Below are positions 25,408 to 36,480 of a stretch of 64,000 nucleotides of DNA, piece by piece. Location: positions 62,001 to 126,000 of the forward strand of contig NW_026732676.1 in NCBI RefSeq assembly GCF_028476545.1, given 5' to 3'. How positions within the stretch are numbered: position 1 is the first letter of the stretch; each line of letters begins with the position of its first letter. The position numbers and the translations under genes are program-made. The DNA is from Physella acuta. Its lineage: Eukaryota > Mollusca > Gastropoda > Physidae. The notes beneath the pieces were generated by a model that was not told the DNA's origin, did no database searches, and saw only the letters and a list, made by a program, of their open reading frames with translations.

Positions 25408-25821
25408 TGTAACAACATGTATTCTCTGTTGTTGTGGGTTAGCTTTCATACAGGAACACGAGTATCAGTGGCAACTTCAAATGACAACTTTATTTACACT
25501 ATGTACAGATAAATCCGTGGTACATCCATATTTGAAGATCAACTGATATAGGTACAAATAATAATCACGACTCCAAGTCATGGAGACATCTTACACTCAC
25601 TGCCATCGTTCCAGTCCCAAGTCCTAGCACACAACACCCGTTCACCTTTCGCTCTCTCTTTTTATTCACAACTTTCTCTCCCCTTACGTCAATGAGCGAT
25701 CTCACCCAAAAGCATGAAAAAACACATGACGATCGCTCAGACAGTCCTTCCGCTAGCCAGGTACTCTTCATTCATGCAAAACACAATATAATAATGATAT
25801 ATAATAATACAGTCTGTGACA
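25408..25821 (-). repeat. 3' LTR of the gag-only element
   Basis: 414 bases, TG...CA ends, identical by eye to the copy at 29059. CGTTT target copy at 25403-25407. Confidence 0.92.
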
Positions 25822-26516
25822 CGTCCCCCCTTCGAATAAAATTTTGTGTAACAAAATTTATAAATACAATATTGGTAGGGCAGGACCATGTGCCAGACAA
25901 CAAAATTTTTATACATCTCAAAAAAACATGGAAAAATACATTCTTTGTAGACTAATGCACAAGCATTATGTGTAATATATTCAAATATGAGAAAGAAAAA
26001 CATTTCAATTACCCAGTAATTGTAGTATAAACAAGATAAATGAGTTTAGTAAATTACCAAACTATAATACATAGTTGAAATTATCAAAGACTTGATTCAA
26101 CTCATAATTTAAATAACTATATCCTATGTGGTAAAAAAAAAACTTCCTTATCATCAAGGTATGTTATTACCACGCATGAGTAATATACTTTGTTGTCTCC
26201 CCTATTTGACCCATTTCAGACACATCTAGGTCACAACACAACCACATTCCTGCCTTCCACAGGTAATGACTAATACACAATTCAATTCATCATTGAGACT
26301 TCCGTCTTATTGTTATGCGGAATAAATAGTCTCTAACTTTTACTTTATACATTATTCTCTGTTAATTAATAGTATAGAATAGGTTTAACATAATACAGTT
26401 TACATTCTTTAGATATAGTACACAATTTATGTTTACTCAAACACATTATTTGATATTTATATATAATCAAGTTACAGACTGTATGATATTAATAAACTGT
26501 CAATTGATAATTTATC

Positions 26517-28217
26517 TTAGCATCCTCTATAGCATGAGTAATCGTTCTCGTGCAGTTGACGATGACCTGTATGCCATCTCTCCCTCAAATTGTAGCTTTT
26601 AGCTGTGCTACCATAATCATTTCCTAGATTTCGTGTAACTTGCGTTACTTCATTTGTTTTAATATTCTCTTCTGGTTTCTGAACAACGTCAGTAGTTATC
26701 TTGCTTTGTGTACGTTCGTTTGGTTCATCAACCAACTTAATATAAATATTATGGCATTGCTTTGGCCTCTCATAATATGTGTTGCGTCGGTAACTTCCAT
26801 TAGTATACCTATTCACACTTTTGTTATTCTGATTTGAACTTGATATATTATTTCTTAAATTACTGTATTTCTCACATGACTTTCTGTGTACATAATTGTT
26901 TCTTCTCTGATTTGCAAACCTATGCCAACATTGATTTTGGTAATGACCTGTTTTTCCGCAGTAAAAACATCTAGATTTTGGCTTCTTATAAACATGGTGA
27001 CTGTATTCAAAGTTTGCTAAATTTCTTTTTCTTTCATTCTGTGCATTAATGACATTAATGACATTCTTATTAACATGTTGACTGTATTCATAGTTTGCTA
27101 AATTTCTTTTACTTTCATTCTGTGCATTTTTATTAACATGGTGACCGTATTCATAGTTTGATACGTTTCTTTTACTGTCAGTTTGTAATTTATTGACATT
27201 GTAGTTTGTAGATATTTTTCCATCTTTCTTAACTTCCTTGTGCTTCTTTATTGATTCTAGTTCACACATAAATTTCTGGGTTAATTTCTCCATTTCTTTG
27301 TTAAATTTATTCTTGAGTTCTAGTATATCTTCTTTATAGTTTGACTCCAATTTTCGAAGTAAATCTTCAATAGGTACATTCTCTTCATTGTGGCTTATTA
27401 AGTTCACTGATTCATTAATCATCATTAGTTTATCATGATTCCTGCCATTCTCCGATGGACTTATTAAATCATCACTGCCATTGACTGATGGGCTTATTAA
27501 ATCATTTTGATTACTATTCTCTGATGGACTTATTTCTTTTTGACTGCCATTCTCTGATGGACTTACAATACAACTTTCACTAATTTTCTCGTGTACCTGC
27601 ATTTGAGTCAATAAAGAGTCAATCTTAAGACATTCTAATGTATCTGTTACCTTGAAATCATTAGTAAGTTCACCCTCTGTTTTATCCTTGGGTTTCAATT
27701 CTTCCTGGACTATGTTACTTAGTTCTTCATTCCAAAGGTTGCCAATATTTACTTCTTCAAGTTCTGCTTTAAGTTCTGTCTGTTCACTTTCTAATTTTGG
27801 TTCATTTGTGTCTGTTATAGCTTTCATTTCTAATAGTTCTTGTTCATATGCTAGTTCATGTAGGCCAACTTGTTTTTCCAAAGTTTCAGCCCTTTTATCT
27901 GCTCTCTGTTTTCTGTTTCTTTTGTTTTTCTTTCCTTTTGGTTGTACAGTCTCCTCTGCTTTATCTACTTCTGAAATGTCTTCTTTATGCATGTCTGTAT
28001 TAGCTCTTGATCTATTACACACTATTTCTATCACATCATCTAGTTCTCTCAATACATTTCCATGAGCTCGTCGGGGTTGTTCATTTTCTTCGTCCCATGC
28101 TTCTAATGCTTTTTCTATGTCTCTGTCAAATCGAGTGTTTGCCCAGGCTATCTGCTTCTTCATCTTCTTAATGCCTTGCGCCCTCGCTAGTGCTAGATAT
28201 TCTTCAAAACATAACAT
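26517..28217 (-). CDS. Gag-like protein with CCHC zinc knuckle
   Basis: A 566-residue frame. Residues 1-80 are charged and helical (EEYLALARAQGIKKMKKQIA). About 80-330 is a Lys/Glu-rich, coiled-coil-like stretch with a short repeat of the type ISPSENG. About 340-410 has a roughly 20-residue repeat around KRNLANYEYSQHVNK. Then a retroviral-type zinc knuckle, CFYCGKTGHYQNQCWH, stands at about 417-432, followed by a basic, Asn-rich tail. The knuckle is the only family signature; it binds RNA in Gag proteins. The protein is the sole product of the LTR element and presumably packages its RNA. I cannot place the N-terminal region in a known capsid family. Confidence 0.8.
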   Translation of the reverse strand: MLCFEEYLALARAQGIKKMKKQIAWANTRFDRDIEKALEAWDEENEQPRRAHGNVLRELDDVIEIVCNRSRANTDMHKEDISEVDKAEETVQPKGKKNKRNRKQRADKRAETLEKQVGLHELAYEQELLEMKAITDTNEPKLESEQTELKAELEEVNIGNLWNEELSNIVQEELKPKDKTEGELTNDFKVTDTLECLKIDSLLTQMQVHEKISESCIVSPSENGSQKEISPSENSNQNDLISPSVNGSDDLISPSENGRNHDKLMMINESVNLISHNEENVPIEDLLRKLESNYKEDILELKNKFNKEMEKLTQKFMCELESIKKHKEVKKDGKISTNYNVNKLQTDSKRNVSNYEYGHHVNKNAQNESKRNLANYEYSQHVNKNVINVINAQNERKRNLANFEYSHHVYKKPKSRCFYCGKTGHYQNQCWHRFANQRRNNYVHRKSCEKYSNLRNNISSSNQNNKSVNRYTNGSYRRNTYYERPKQCHNIYIKLVDEPNERTQSKITTDVVQKPEENIKTNEVTQVTRNLGNDYGSTAKSYNLRERWHTGHRQLHENDYSCYRGC

Positions 28218-29058
28218 TTTGATATATTTTCTATGACATAAAATATAAATTCATTAGTTGACAATAGATAAATGTTAATTAATTTACAATACCCTTTCTT
28301 GTATTCTGGCTTTGTTCAGTTGATTAGAGACATCTAGTAATCCAAGAAAAGTTCATAGTACATATATAGTACAAAAATAGTTCACTTTGTTGATTCCAAA
28401 AAGTTGAAAAAAATTCAAAATAGTTCTAGTAGCCTGTTACAGAGTAGAAATGTGTCCAGTTTTAGATAAGACATCTTTAGGAACAGTTTAGGAACAGTTT
28501 ACAATTAATAAACTAGATCTGCTCATCCACAGTAGAAGAACTTGAACAGCTAATCCATATAGAAAAAACTTGAACAGCTAAATCCAAACAGTAGAAAAGA
28601 AACACTAAGACTTGATCGGCTAAATCCAAACAGAAAAAATACACAGACGATATTTACTCGACATTGGTGAGACAATATCGAAATAAGGTGATAAAAATTA
28701 TCACGTTGATGACTGACTTGAACAAAACGTCTGACTTGACTACAGCAACCCTTCTGACTTGAGTGTAGATAGATGACTTTCAAGAACTTGACGTACTTGG
28801 TAAACAGTGGAAGACCACAGACTGTAATATCTCCATTTATGACATATGTAGCACCAATTCTTCAACCACTTGTGACATCATAAGTAACAGTAATACAATG
28901 TAGCAACATCACTTTATTGCCTCCACTTCTGACACCATATGTAACAACATGTCTGATAATAATGTAGAAACACTTCTTCAATTGCTTCTGACAATGTAAC
29001 AGTAGTAGTAGACGCTCACAATGTAGCAACTGTTGTTGCCCCCACTTCTGACACCATA
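28218..29058 (-). other. Leader of the gag-only element
   Basis: About 840 bases between the Gag start and the 5' LTR. Near-repeats of CACTTCTGACACCATATGTA (28924 and 29043) show that the primer-site/LTR-edge junction has been copied inside the leader. Related TTGCTTCTGACAATGTAACA-type variants lie between. Confidence 0.6.
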
Positions 29059-29472
29059 TGTAACAACATGTATTCTCTGTTGTTGTGGGTTAGCTTTCAT
29101 ACAGGAACACGAGTATCAGTGGCAACTTCAAATGACAACTTTATTTACACTATGTACAGATAAATCCGTGGTACATCCATATTTGAAGATCAACTGATAT
29201 AGGTACAAATAATAATCACGACTCCAAGTCATGGAGACATCTTACACTCACTGCCATCGTTCCAGTCCCAAGTCCTAGCACACAACACCCGTTCACCTTT
29301 CGCTCTCTCTTTTTATTCACAACTTTCTCTCCCCTTACGTCAATGAGCGATCTCACCCAAAAGCATGAAAAAACACATGACGATCGCTCAGACAGTCCTT
29401 CCGCTAGCCAGGTACTCTTCATTCATGCAAAACACAATATAATAATGATATATAATAATACAGTCTGTGACA
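29059..29472 (-). repeat. 5' LTR of the gag-only element
   Basis: 414 bases. The second CGTTT is at 29473-29477. Promoter elements were not identified with confidence. Confidence 0.92.
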
Positions 29473-30735
29473 CGTTTTATTACGTTGCTAACTCAAGATA
29501 GCAGTATGTTACAATAAAGATATTGTATGTATACTTTCAAACAACACCTACAGTTATGTAGACAATCAGTAAAATATATTGATTTTACAAGAATACAAAC
29601 TCTTTTAAATAAATAGATTTAAATATTGTATAATAACATTTTCAGCTTTTTATTTTGTTTAGCTTTAAATACAATTGGCTAAGTTTGCTATTCTTGTAAA
29701 AGCTATTTCCCTTGAATAAAATTGGTAGTTTGGTTTTCAAATGGGAAATAATACGGTCCTAACTCAAGATACAATGCAAATTCCTTCAATCTTAGCCCTA
29801 GTTGAGTTTTTGTGTGTGTAGAGTTTTGTTGTGACGGTGTGTTTAAAGTATTGTCACTTGTTTAGAAAGTTTTGATGAACTGTTGAGATTTGGGAGTAGC
29901 GGTTGACAGCTGATATGGTTTCGTAGGTGTGATGTATCGATTCTTAAATTGTTAAAGTATCGAATATTTATATTTGGCTGTTGTCGGGTAGTTGAAGAGT
30001 TTTGCAGTGATGGTTGGTTTAAAGTTTTGTCATTTCATGTGTAGGTTTTGAAGGATTGATGTGATTTTGGAGTAACGGTGGAAGGTTGTTGCTGATATGG
30101 TTTCATATGTATGAAGCATCGATCCTTGAAGTGTTAAAGTATCGTATTTTTTATTAGTCTGTTTGTCGTGAAGTTGTAGGTCTAGTGTGATCTGATTGGT
30201 AGTAGAGAAATCAGAATGTAGGCGATGAAGTATCGTTGTTCTGTAATTCGGGAGTATCGAGCCTTGTGATATTTAGGTATCGAAGTGTGGTTGCTGGTAT
30301 CGTGTTGTAGTAGGCCCAGTGAAATCGTTGTTGATTGCGAGTATCGTTTGTAGATCTTGGTGAAGTTTAGCGAGTCTAGTTTTGTTTAGGTATCGAATTT
30401 GATATGCGCTGTGAATGTATTCGAATTTATAGTCATTTCAGTAATCGTGAGATGAGTATATTCGAGTAGTAAAGTTTATCGACGATTTTTGGACGGAATA
30501 TAATACAAAGAAAGATAGGCGTCCTCTAGCTAAAAAAACCTAAAATAGGTTTTTGCCGCTCGATTGTTTTAAATATATATAACATATCATTAAAGTATAA
30601 AAATAGAAAATTATAAAGGCTAGATTTGATATCTAAAAATGTACTTTAAATTTCAAAATAGTTCTAGTATGTTTAGATTATAATAAAATATGTGTATTAA
30701 TAACTTAGCGGTTACCCGCATGTGTTTTCTTGAAT
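29473..30735 (+). repeat. Array unit, right part after the LTR element
   Basis: Continues from CGTTTTATTACGTTGC through the middle blocks. About ten GTATCG/ATCGA motifs lie between 29934 and 30393. The tail is at 30514, and the unit ends at TTACCCGCATGTGTTTTCTT. Confidence 0.85.
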
Positions 30736-31920
30736 GATGTCCCTTAATTTTAGGGATCCAGAAATAGCTAATAGAAAAAATGGTTTAAGCCCGAATGTTG
30801 AACTAATTTCATCTTAATTGTCTAGAAGTATATTATATTAAAGCTAATGTGTTTGTACTTTCAAACAACACATACAGTTATGTAATCAATCTGTACAATA
30901 TATTTATTGACAAGATTACATACTATTATAAATTATTAATTACTAGTATTTTATAATAAAATTTAAACCGTTTTATTATTTTTAGTCTTAGTTGCACTTA
31001 GTTTAGTTAGCTGTTTTTGTTAAAGCTATTTACCTTGAATTATATTTCAGTATTTGGTTTTCTGAATGGGAGATATTTCGTTGCTTACTCAAGATTCAAT
31101 GCAAATTCCTTCCATGTTGGGCTGACCGCTTACTTATAAATACAACTTTAATTTTGGAGCTATGTATTCATCACTTATTTCCTATTGTTAAAAATATAGA
31201 GCAGAAGTATAAACAAAATAGTTTAGTTGGGTTGTGAGTAATCTATGCTTGTAGCTGTAGTTGGGTTTGTCTGTGTGTAGAGGTTTGTTGTGACGGTGGG
31301 TTTAAAGTAATGTCACTTGTTTGGTAAGTTTTGATGAATTGTTGAGATTTGGAAGTAATATTGGAAGGCTGTGGCTGATATGGTTTGGTAGGTATAAAGT
31401 ATCGATTCTTGAAGTGTTAAAGTATCGTATTTTTTATTTGGCTGTTGTCGTGAAGTTGTAGGTCTAGTGCAGGGGTCGGCAACCTTTTGATACGGAAGAG
31501 CTTGCGGCTCTTTTGATTTTAAGATGGGGCTCTCCAGCTCCTTGCACAAATACTTATAATCTTAATAAAAAAATTAAATATTTGAAATAAAAAAAATGTT
31601 AGTGGCTCTTTAAAACCAGGGAAATTTTTAAAATTGTAACTTTTGGCTCTTCCGCTTCAAAAGGTTGCCGACTCCTGGTATATTCTAGAAGTCAATTTTA
31701 TTGACAATTTTAGTTCGCAACATACTACGAAGAAAGATAGGCGTGCTCTAGCTAAAGAAAAACCTAAAATAATTTTTTGCTGCTCGATTTTTTTGGAATC
31801 TATATAACATTTCATTAAAGTATTAAAATAGAAAATTATATAGGCTCAATTCTTAACTAACAATGTTTGGATTATAAAACAACATGTATAGTAATAACTT
31901 AACTTTAACCCGCATGTTTT
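30735..31920 (+). repeat. Array unit with internal loss at a hAT copy
   Basis: Complete from head to GTAGGTCTAGTG (31469). After the MITE it resumes much further along the unit at GTATATTCTAGAAG, so the GTATCG block is missing. Confidence 0.8.
31470..31677 (+). mobile_element. 208-bp hAT MITE with unmatched flanks
   Basis: Ends CAGGGGTCGGCAACC and GGTTGCCGACTCCTG. The left end seems patched (AAGAGCTTGCGGCTC). Flanking octamers GTCTAGTG and GTATATTC do not match, unlike the other short copies, suggesting recombination after insertion. Confidence 0.85.
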
Positions 31921-31942
31921 TTCTTGAATTATAATTTTTTTT

Positions 31943-31995
31943 CCTCAGACATGTAATTTACAGCTTCAGTTGTGTGTTCGCTTTAGTAAAACTAT
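31943..31995 (-). mobile_element. Truncated snoRNA-like retroposon
   Basis: CCTCAGACATGTAATTTACA then GCTTCAGTTGTGTGTTCGCT, after a T run in the TTCTTGAATTAT site. It probably shares its insertion with the copy at 24950, because the surrounding unit is duplicated. Confidence 0.65.
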
Positions 31996-31999
31996 CTTG

Positions 32000-32945
32000 A
32001 ATTTATGCCCCTTAATTTTAGGGATCCAGAAATAGGCAAAATTGGGAAGAGAACAAAGGCACAATTAATTAAATTGCATTGATATTTTAGAGAAAGATGT
32101 TATAATAATGCTAATGTGTTTATATTTTCAAACAACACCTACAGTTATGTAGTCAATCAGTACATTATATTGATTTGACAGGATTACAAACTAGTAAAAA
32201 TGAATAGTTATAAGTATTTATATTAACATTTAAAGTGTTTTATTATGTTTAGTCTTAGTTACAATTGAGTAAGTTAGCTATTCTTGTAAAAGTTATTTCC
32301 CTTGAATACGTTGCTAACACAAGATACAATGCAAATTCGTTCCATCTTATGCTGATCGCTTACTTATAAATACATCTTTAATTGTGAGGATACGTGTTCA
32401 TCACTTATTTCCTATTGTCGAAAATATAGAGCAGAAGTTCTAAACAAAATAGTTTAGTTAGGTTGTGAGTGATCTTCGTTTGTAGATGTAGTTTGGTTTT
32501 TCTGTGTGTAGTTTTGTTGGGACGGTGTGTTTAAAGTAGTGTCACTTATTTGATGAATTGTTGAGATTTGGGTGTAGGAGTGGACGGCTGTTGCTGATAT
32601 GGCTTCGTGAGTGTGAAGTGCTAAAGTGTCTTGTCTTGTAGTTGTATGTCGAGTGGAATCTGATTGGTAGTAGAGAAATGGGAATGTAGGTGATAAGGTA
32701 TCGTTTCGTTCGGAAGTTTGGGAGTATCGAGTCTAGTTTTGTTTAGGTATCGAAGTTTGATGTGTGTTGTGAATGTTGTAGAGTTTATACTCATTTCAGT
32801 AATCGTGAGTTGAGTATATCGAGTAGTCAACTTTACCGTACGGAACATACTACAACAAAGAAAGGTAGGCGTCCTCTAGGTAAATCCACTAAAAAATATT
32901 TTAGCCGCTCGAGGGTTTTAGGATTCTAGATTACCACTCCTAAAG
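32000..32945 (+). repeat. Shortened array unit
   Basis: Head at about 32003, a reduced GTATCG block, and a diverged tail (GGTAGGCGTCCTCTAGG). It ends at CACTCCTAAAGTATTTACAT before a (TA)n tract. Confidence 0.75.
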
Positions 32946-32954
32946 TATTTACAT

Positions 32955-32956
32955 CG

Positions 32957-33042
<86 letters not shown>

Positions 33043-33067
33043 GTATATCGATGTATATATATATATA
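32955..33067. repeat. (TA)n tract with palindromic shoulders
   Basis: TA repeat framed by ACATCGATATATATAATATA on the left and TATATTATGTATATCGATGT on the right, so the whole can fold back. Confidence 0.9.
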
Positions 33068-33465
33068 ATTCTCTTCTGGGAGACGCTAGAAAACAAACTG
33101 TAAGCGCGCTCCCTACCACCCCACCCCTACATGGTCTGGTGAGCTGTGGTTCACGCTAAATGTTTACATTACTTGTAGAGCCGGGTTTAGTGACGGCTAT
33201 TAGGGGCAGATAATTTAGTTTGAAACAATTTTAAATTTAGGGGAGGTAACTAAGAGGAGGCTGCTTTCACGGGGGGGGGGGGGTGTAGGGTAGGGGTTGG
33301 GGGAAAGGTGGGAGTAGTATGGTCCTTAACGACCTACTGATAGTGTTTTAAAGCAAATATTTTCAGTGGCAGCATTGGTACTGTCGAATTCACAAATTAT
33401 GAATTACTGAAAAGTAGAAAATAAAACAACTAAATAGCGGCGTATGATATGCCGCGGGTCAGCTC

Positions 33466-33470
<5 letters not shown>
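33066..33470 (+). mobile_element. Helitron-like non-autonomous element, full copy
   Basis: Starts AATTCTCTTCTGGGAGACGC, includes TTTAGTGACGGCTATTAGGG and TCGAATTCACAAATTATGAA, and ends with the short hairpin GCGGCGTATGATATGCCGC then GGGTCAGCTCGTATA. Lacks inverted terminal repeats and an obvious duplication, and sits between TA tracts. A 3' hairpin near one end suggests a Helitron/Helentron-type element. The assignment is tentative. Confidence 0.6.

Positions 33471-33538
<68 letters not shown>
33467..33538. repeat. (TA)n microsatellite
   Basis: Seventy bases of TA joining two Helitron-like copies. Confidence 0.97.
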
Positions 33539-33541
<3 letters not shown>

Positions 33542-33772
33542 GAGGTAACTAAGAGGAGGCTGCTTTCACGGGGTGTAGGGTGTAGGGTAGGGGTTGGGGG
33601 AAAGGAGGGTGGGGGGGTATCGTCCTTAACGGCCTACTGATAGTGTTTTAAAGCAAATATTTTCAGTGGCAACGTTAATACTGTCGAATTCACACGTTAT
33701 AAATGACTGAAAAGTAGAAAATAAAACAACTAAATAGCGGCGTATGATATGCCGCGGGTCGGCTCGTATAAT
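33539..33772 (+). mobile_element. 5'-truncated Helitron-like copy
   Basis: Begins at GGGGAGGTAACTAAGAGGAG, the internal point found at about 33240 in the preceding copy, and continues to the same hairpin and GGGTCGGCTCGTATA. Likely a tandem duplication of the (TA)n-linked segment. Confidence 0.7.
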
Positions 33773-33775
33773 ATA

Positions 33776-33897
33776 ATAAAGGCTGGAATGTATAACTAAC
33801 CAAGAACTTTGTTTTTATTAAAATATAATTTTTTCATACTTAACCAAATGTACAGAAACACCTGAAGCGGTTACTTGAATTTGATTTTGTTAAAAGA
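33776..33897 (+). repeat. Array unit tail remnant
   Basis: AAGGCTGGAATGTATAACTA then ACCAAGAACTTTG and GCGGTTACTTGAATTTGATT correspond to the closing part of a unit, diverged, ending at the usual insertion site. Confidence 0.6.
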
Positions 33898-34272
33898 TTT
33901 TTTTTGTTTCTAATACTTTTATTTTCAAATAGAAATAATTACATCAGCAAATACACATGTGTGTGTGCGTTAGTCTTTAACATAGTGCAAACATTTACAA
34001 AAAATTATCAAAATGGTGAACATTACTAAAAAAATAATTTGTCGATCAACAATTTAAATGAAGGTAATTAGAAATAAATGGTATTTTTACCCTGATAGTC
34101 TGAAATGTTTTTACAGTTTTATTGAGAAATATTTTACAATATAAACATCGTGGGAAATTAATAGGAAATATTAACAATATGTAAAAAAACCGGAAGTGAT
34201 CTCCCCTAAACTTTCTTGAACATTCTTATATAACTTGGAATATAGACATGATTTTTAATTACTTAAACTTTT

Positions 34273-34543
34273 AAAAAAAAATTCATAAAAAACGTTTTAA
34301 TAACAAGCTTTTATGTAATGATGCACTAAAAAGTAGAAAATAAATTATAGACTACTATTTAAATAACTATAAAGAAAAGCGTGGGTCACTTTAGTATCTA
34401 TTGGATACCTTTACTAATGTTAAGGAAGACACCCACGCTTTTCTTTATAGTTATTTAAATAGTAGTCTATAATTTATTTTCTACTTTTTAGTGCATTATT
34501 ACATAAAAGCTTGTTATTAAAACGTTTTTTATGAATTTTTTTT
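34273..34543. repeat. Long hairpin, about 114-bp arms
   Basis: The arm 34273-34386 (from AAAAAAAATTCATAAAAAAC to AAAAGCGTGGGT) is repeated in reverse complement at 34431-34543 with about one mismatch, separated by a 44-base spacer. Part of the right arm belongs to the repeat also seen at 12600-12680. Confidence 0.9.
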
Positions 34544-34770
34544 CAGTACTTTACATGTTTTATTTACAATAGAGTTACATGACTAAAAACCATTGCGCGC
34601 CTACTGAACATCGCGTTCAGTAGGCGCGCAATGGTTTTTGAACGCAGCCATTACGTGATGGCGCAGCTATTGAAGGTTATGACGCGTGTGGTGTGGTTGG
34701 CTAGACATGCCTACTAATTCGGTCCAAATTTTTATTAATTCATAAAAAATTAATTAGGCATCCAATTAAG
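34510..34770 (-). repeat. Inverse copy of the element at 12209
   Basis: Shares AAAACGTTTTTTATGAATTT, TTTACATGTTTTATTTACA, CATGACTAAAAACCATTGCG, GATGGCGCAGCTATTGAA and the TTCGGTCCAAATTTTTATTA block with the reverse complement of 12470-12680. Confidence 0.75.
34585..34639. repeat. Perfect 25-bp inverted repeat with a 5-base loop
   Basis: AAAAACCATTGCGCGCCTAC..GAAC, loop ATCGC, then the exact reverse complement GTTC..GTAGGCGCGCAATGGTTTTT. GC-rich in an AT-rich setting. Confidence 0.95.
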
Positions 34771-35317
34771 TCAAATTTAGTTTCAGATTGCATTGTCTTC
34801 ATGTCTTGACCCACGTGCCAACTGTGAATCGTATCGGTCAAGTAGAACTGTCCGAATTTTCACTCCTGCGTTTCCGTCTAGACTGACGACTGACGACTGA
34901 CGACAGAGGAAGTGAGTTAAATAAAAGCTTGTAAAAATAGAATAGAATTTCATAGAAAAAAGAATTGCGCACCAAGCGAACGCCAAAACAAAATGTGCAT
35001 AATAGTGCGCAATATTATTAATACTTTATAAATTTACATGCGTTGTTTGAGAAATCGGAAATAGCGTAAATTACTACTTCTGGTCAACGGAAATTACTCA
35101 AAATTTAAAAGAAGGTAGAAAATTAGATCTTTTACTTACTTTTGAAATTTCATTTATCTATCTGAAATAGTACTCAAATTATAGGCTTTTGAAAAATTCA
35201 AAGTAGAAAAGGTAACACTTCCGGTTATCGGAAATCGCTCAAAAGTTGATAAGGATCTACGATTTAGATAAAATAGTTATTTATGAAATTTCATCAACCT
35301 TGCTGTAATGGTACTCA

Positions 35318-35500
35318 AGTTATCGTGTTTACACACAGACAGACACACACACACACACAGACATACGGACAAGATTGCAAAATTATGTTTTTCCGTATCA
35401 GTGAGGTGTAAAACGTCGAGATTTGTAAAAATCTCGATTTTTTTTTTTGCACGATTACAAGACTTTCTCTATACTTCGTATACACGAGAAAGTAATAAAA
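35318..35500 (+). repeat. Dispersed repeat end with (AC)n
   Basis: ACAGACAGACACACACACAC, a GAGGTGTAAAACGTCGAGAT block, TTGCACGATTACAAGACTTT and GTATACACGAGAAAGTAA. The second half recurs at 48597-48685 (GTGCACGATTACAATACTTC..GTATACAAGAAAGTAA). The family is not recognised. Confidence 0.55.
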
Positions 35501-35654
35501 AGGTAGAAAGCGAAAATGGACATGTATAGTAGATTCTGTTCGGATACCATATGGGAGGAGAGTGGTGTTATCTTTTGTTTTTTGGAAAGGATATTATTCC
35601 CTTTTATGCCTAAATTAGCGATGGAGGCAAGCGGTGTTCTACTTTTTTTAAAGA

Positions 35655-36125
35655 CGTCCCTGAATTTTAGGGATCCAGAAATAATTTAGGGATGAAATTA
35701 TTAGACAACACATTTGGCATTTCATCGTTATTGAATAGAAGTATGTTATAATAAATCTATTATTTCTGTTCCTTGAAATAACACATATTTTTTATGTAAT
35801 CAATCGGTAATAAATACAGTTTTAACAAGTTTACATAAAAAATATAAATGGATAATTATAATTATTATATAATGAAATTTAAATTTTTTAATGTTTTTCA
35901 AGCATGTCTTAGTTACATTAGGTTAAGTTAGCTATTATTTTAATAGTTATTTCCCTTGAATAAAATTTCGTCAGTTGGTTTTTCAAAATGGGAGATAATT
36001 CGTTGCTTACTCTACATTCATTGCGAATTGCCCCAAGCTTGCTTATATAAAAATATACAACTTTAAAATTTGAGATATGTATACAAAACTTATTCGCTGT
36101 TGTCAAAAATATAGAGCAGAAGAAA
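35655..36125 (+). repeat. Last, partial array unit
   Basis: Diverged head GACGTCCCTGAATTTTAGGG, then AAATGGGAGATAATTCGTTG-like and AAAAATATAGAGCAGAAGAA. The unit dissolves into an ATATATACAATG-rich simple repeat (36125-36290). Confidence 0.75.
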
Positions 36126-36429
36126 AATATAGAGAAGAACTTATAAAGACTAATATATACAATGTAATATATGCAATAATATATATATACAGTAATATAT
36201 ACAATGTAATATATAATAATATATACAGCAATATATACAATGCACTATATACAATACTATATATAGTAATTTATACAATGAAATTATTAAGCCTCGACTA
36301 TCTAACGATTGATATTAAAAGAAATATTAATTAAATTAGATGCGTTTTTGTTTATGATACTTTTTTCCCCAAAGTTTATATAAAAATGTTGAGACGTGAA
36401 TTTAACAAACATTTCACAAAATTCCCGCT

Positions 36430-36480
36430 TTCAGACCAAACAAACCATCAGGCAGATGAAGTAGAGTGCACACGTTTTTT
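36430..36480 (-). mobile_element. Short SINE fragment
   Basis: CAGACCAAACAAACCATCAGGC then AGATGAAGTAGAGTGCAC matches the SINE tail; too short to orient with certainty. Confidence 0.4.

Larger units (their letters stand above)
25408..29472 (-). mobile_element. Gag-only LTR retrotransposon (non-autonomous), young
   Basis: Two 414-base LTRs starting TGTAACAACA and ending TCTGTGACA enclose 3.2 kb. The 5-base duplication CGTTT flanks the whole. Read on the minus strand, a primer-binding site TGGTGTCAGAAGTGGG (29041-29056) follows the 5' LTR; it matches the 3' end expected of a tRNA-Leu, from memory. A purine tract AAGGGGGG precedes the 3' LTR. One frame encodes a Gag-like protein, and there is no protease, reverse transcriptase or integrase, so it must depend on a partner. 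The LTRs look identical to the eye, so the insertion is recent. It looks whole for an element of this kind. Confidence 0.88.
33898..35648 (-). mobile_element. Poly(A)-type insertion at the recurrent array site, with nested repeats
   Basis: A T run at 33898-33905 directly follows TTGTTAAAAGAT. The unit head resumes at 35655 after the similar TTTTTTTAAAGAC, the same unit position used by the retrocopies at 8761 and 10573. CTTTTATTTTCAAAT on the minus strand resembles a polyadenylation region. The interior is not recognised. It contains a long hairpin (34273-34543), a perfect cruciform (34585-34639) and an unassigned repeat end near 35320-35500. Confidence 0.5.

Noticed and set aside
27652-28065. 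Ser/Phe-rich plus-strand frame
   Set aside because: Antisense shadow of the Gag-like frame of the LTR element.
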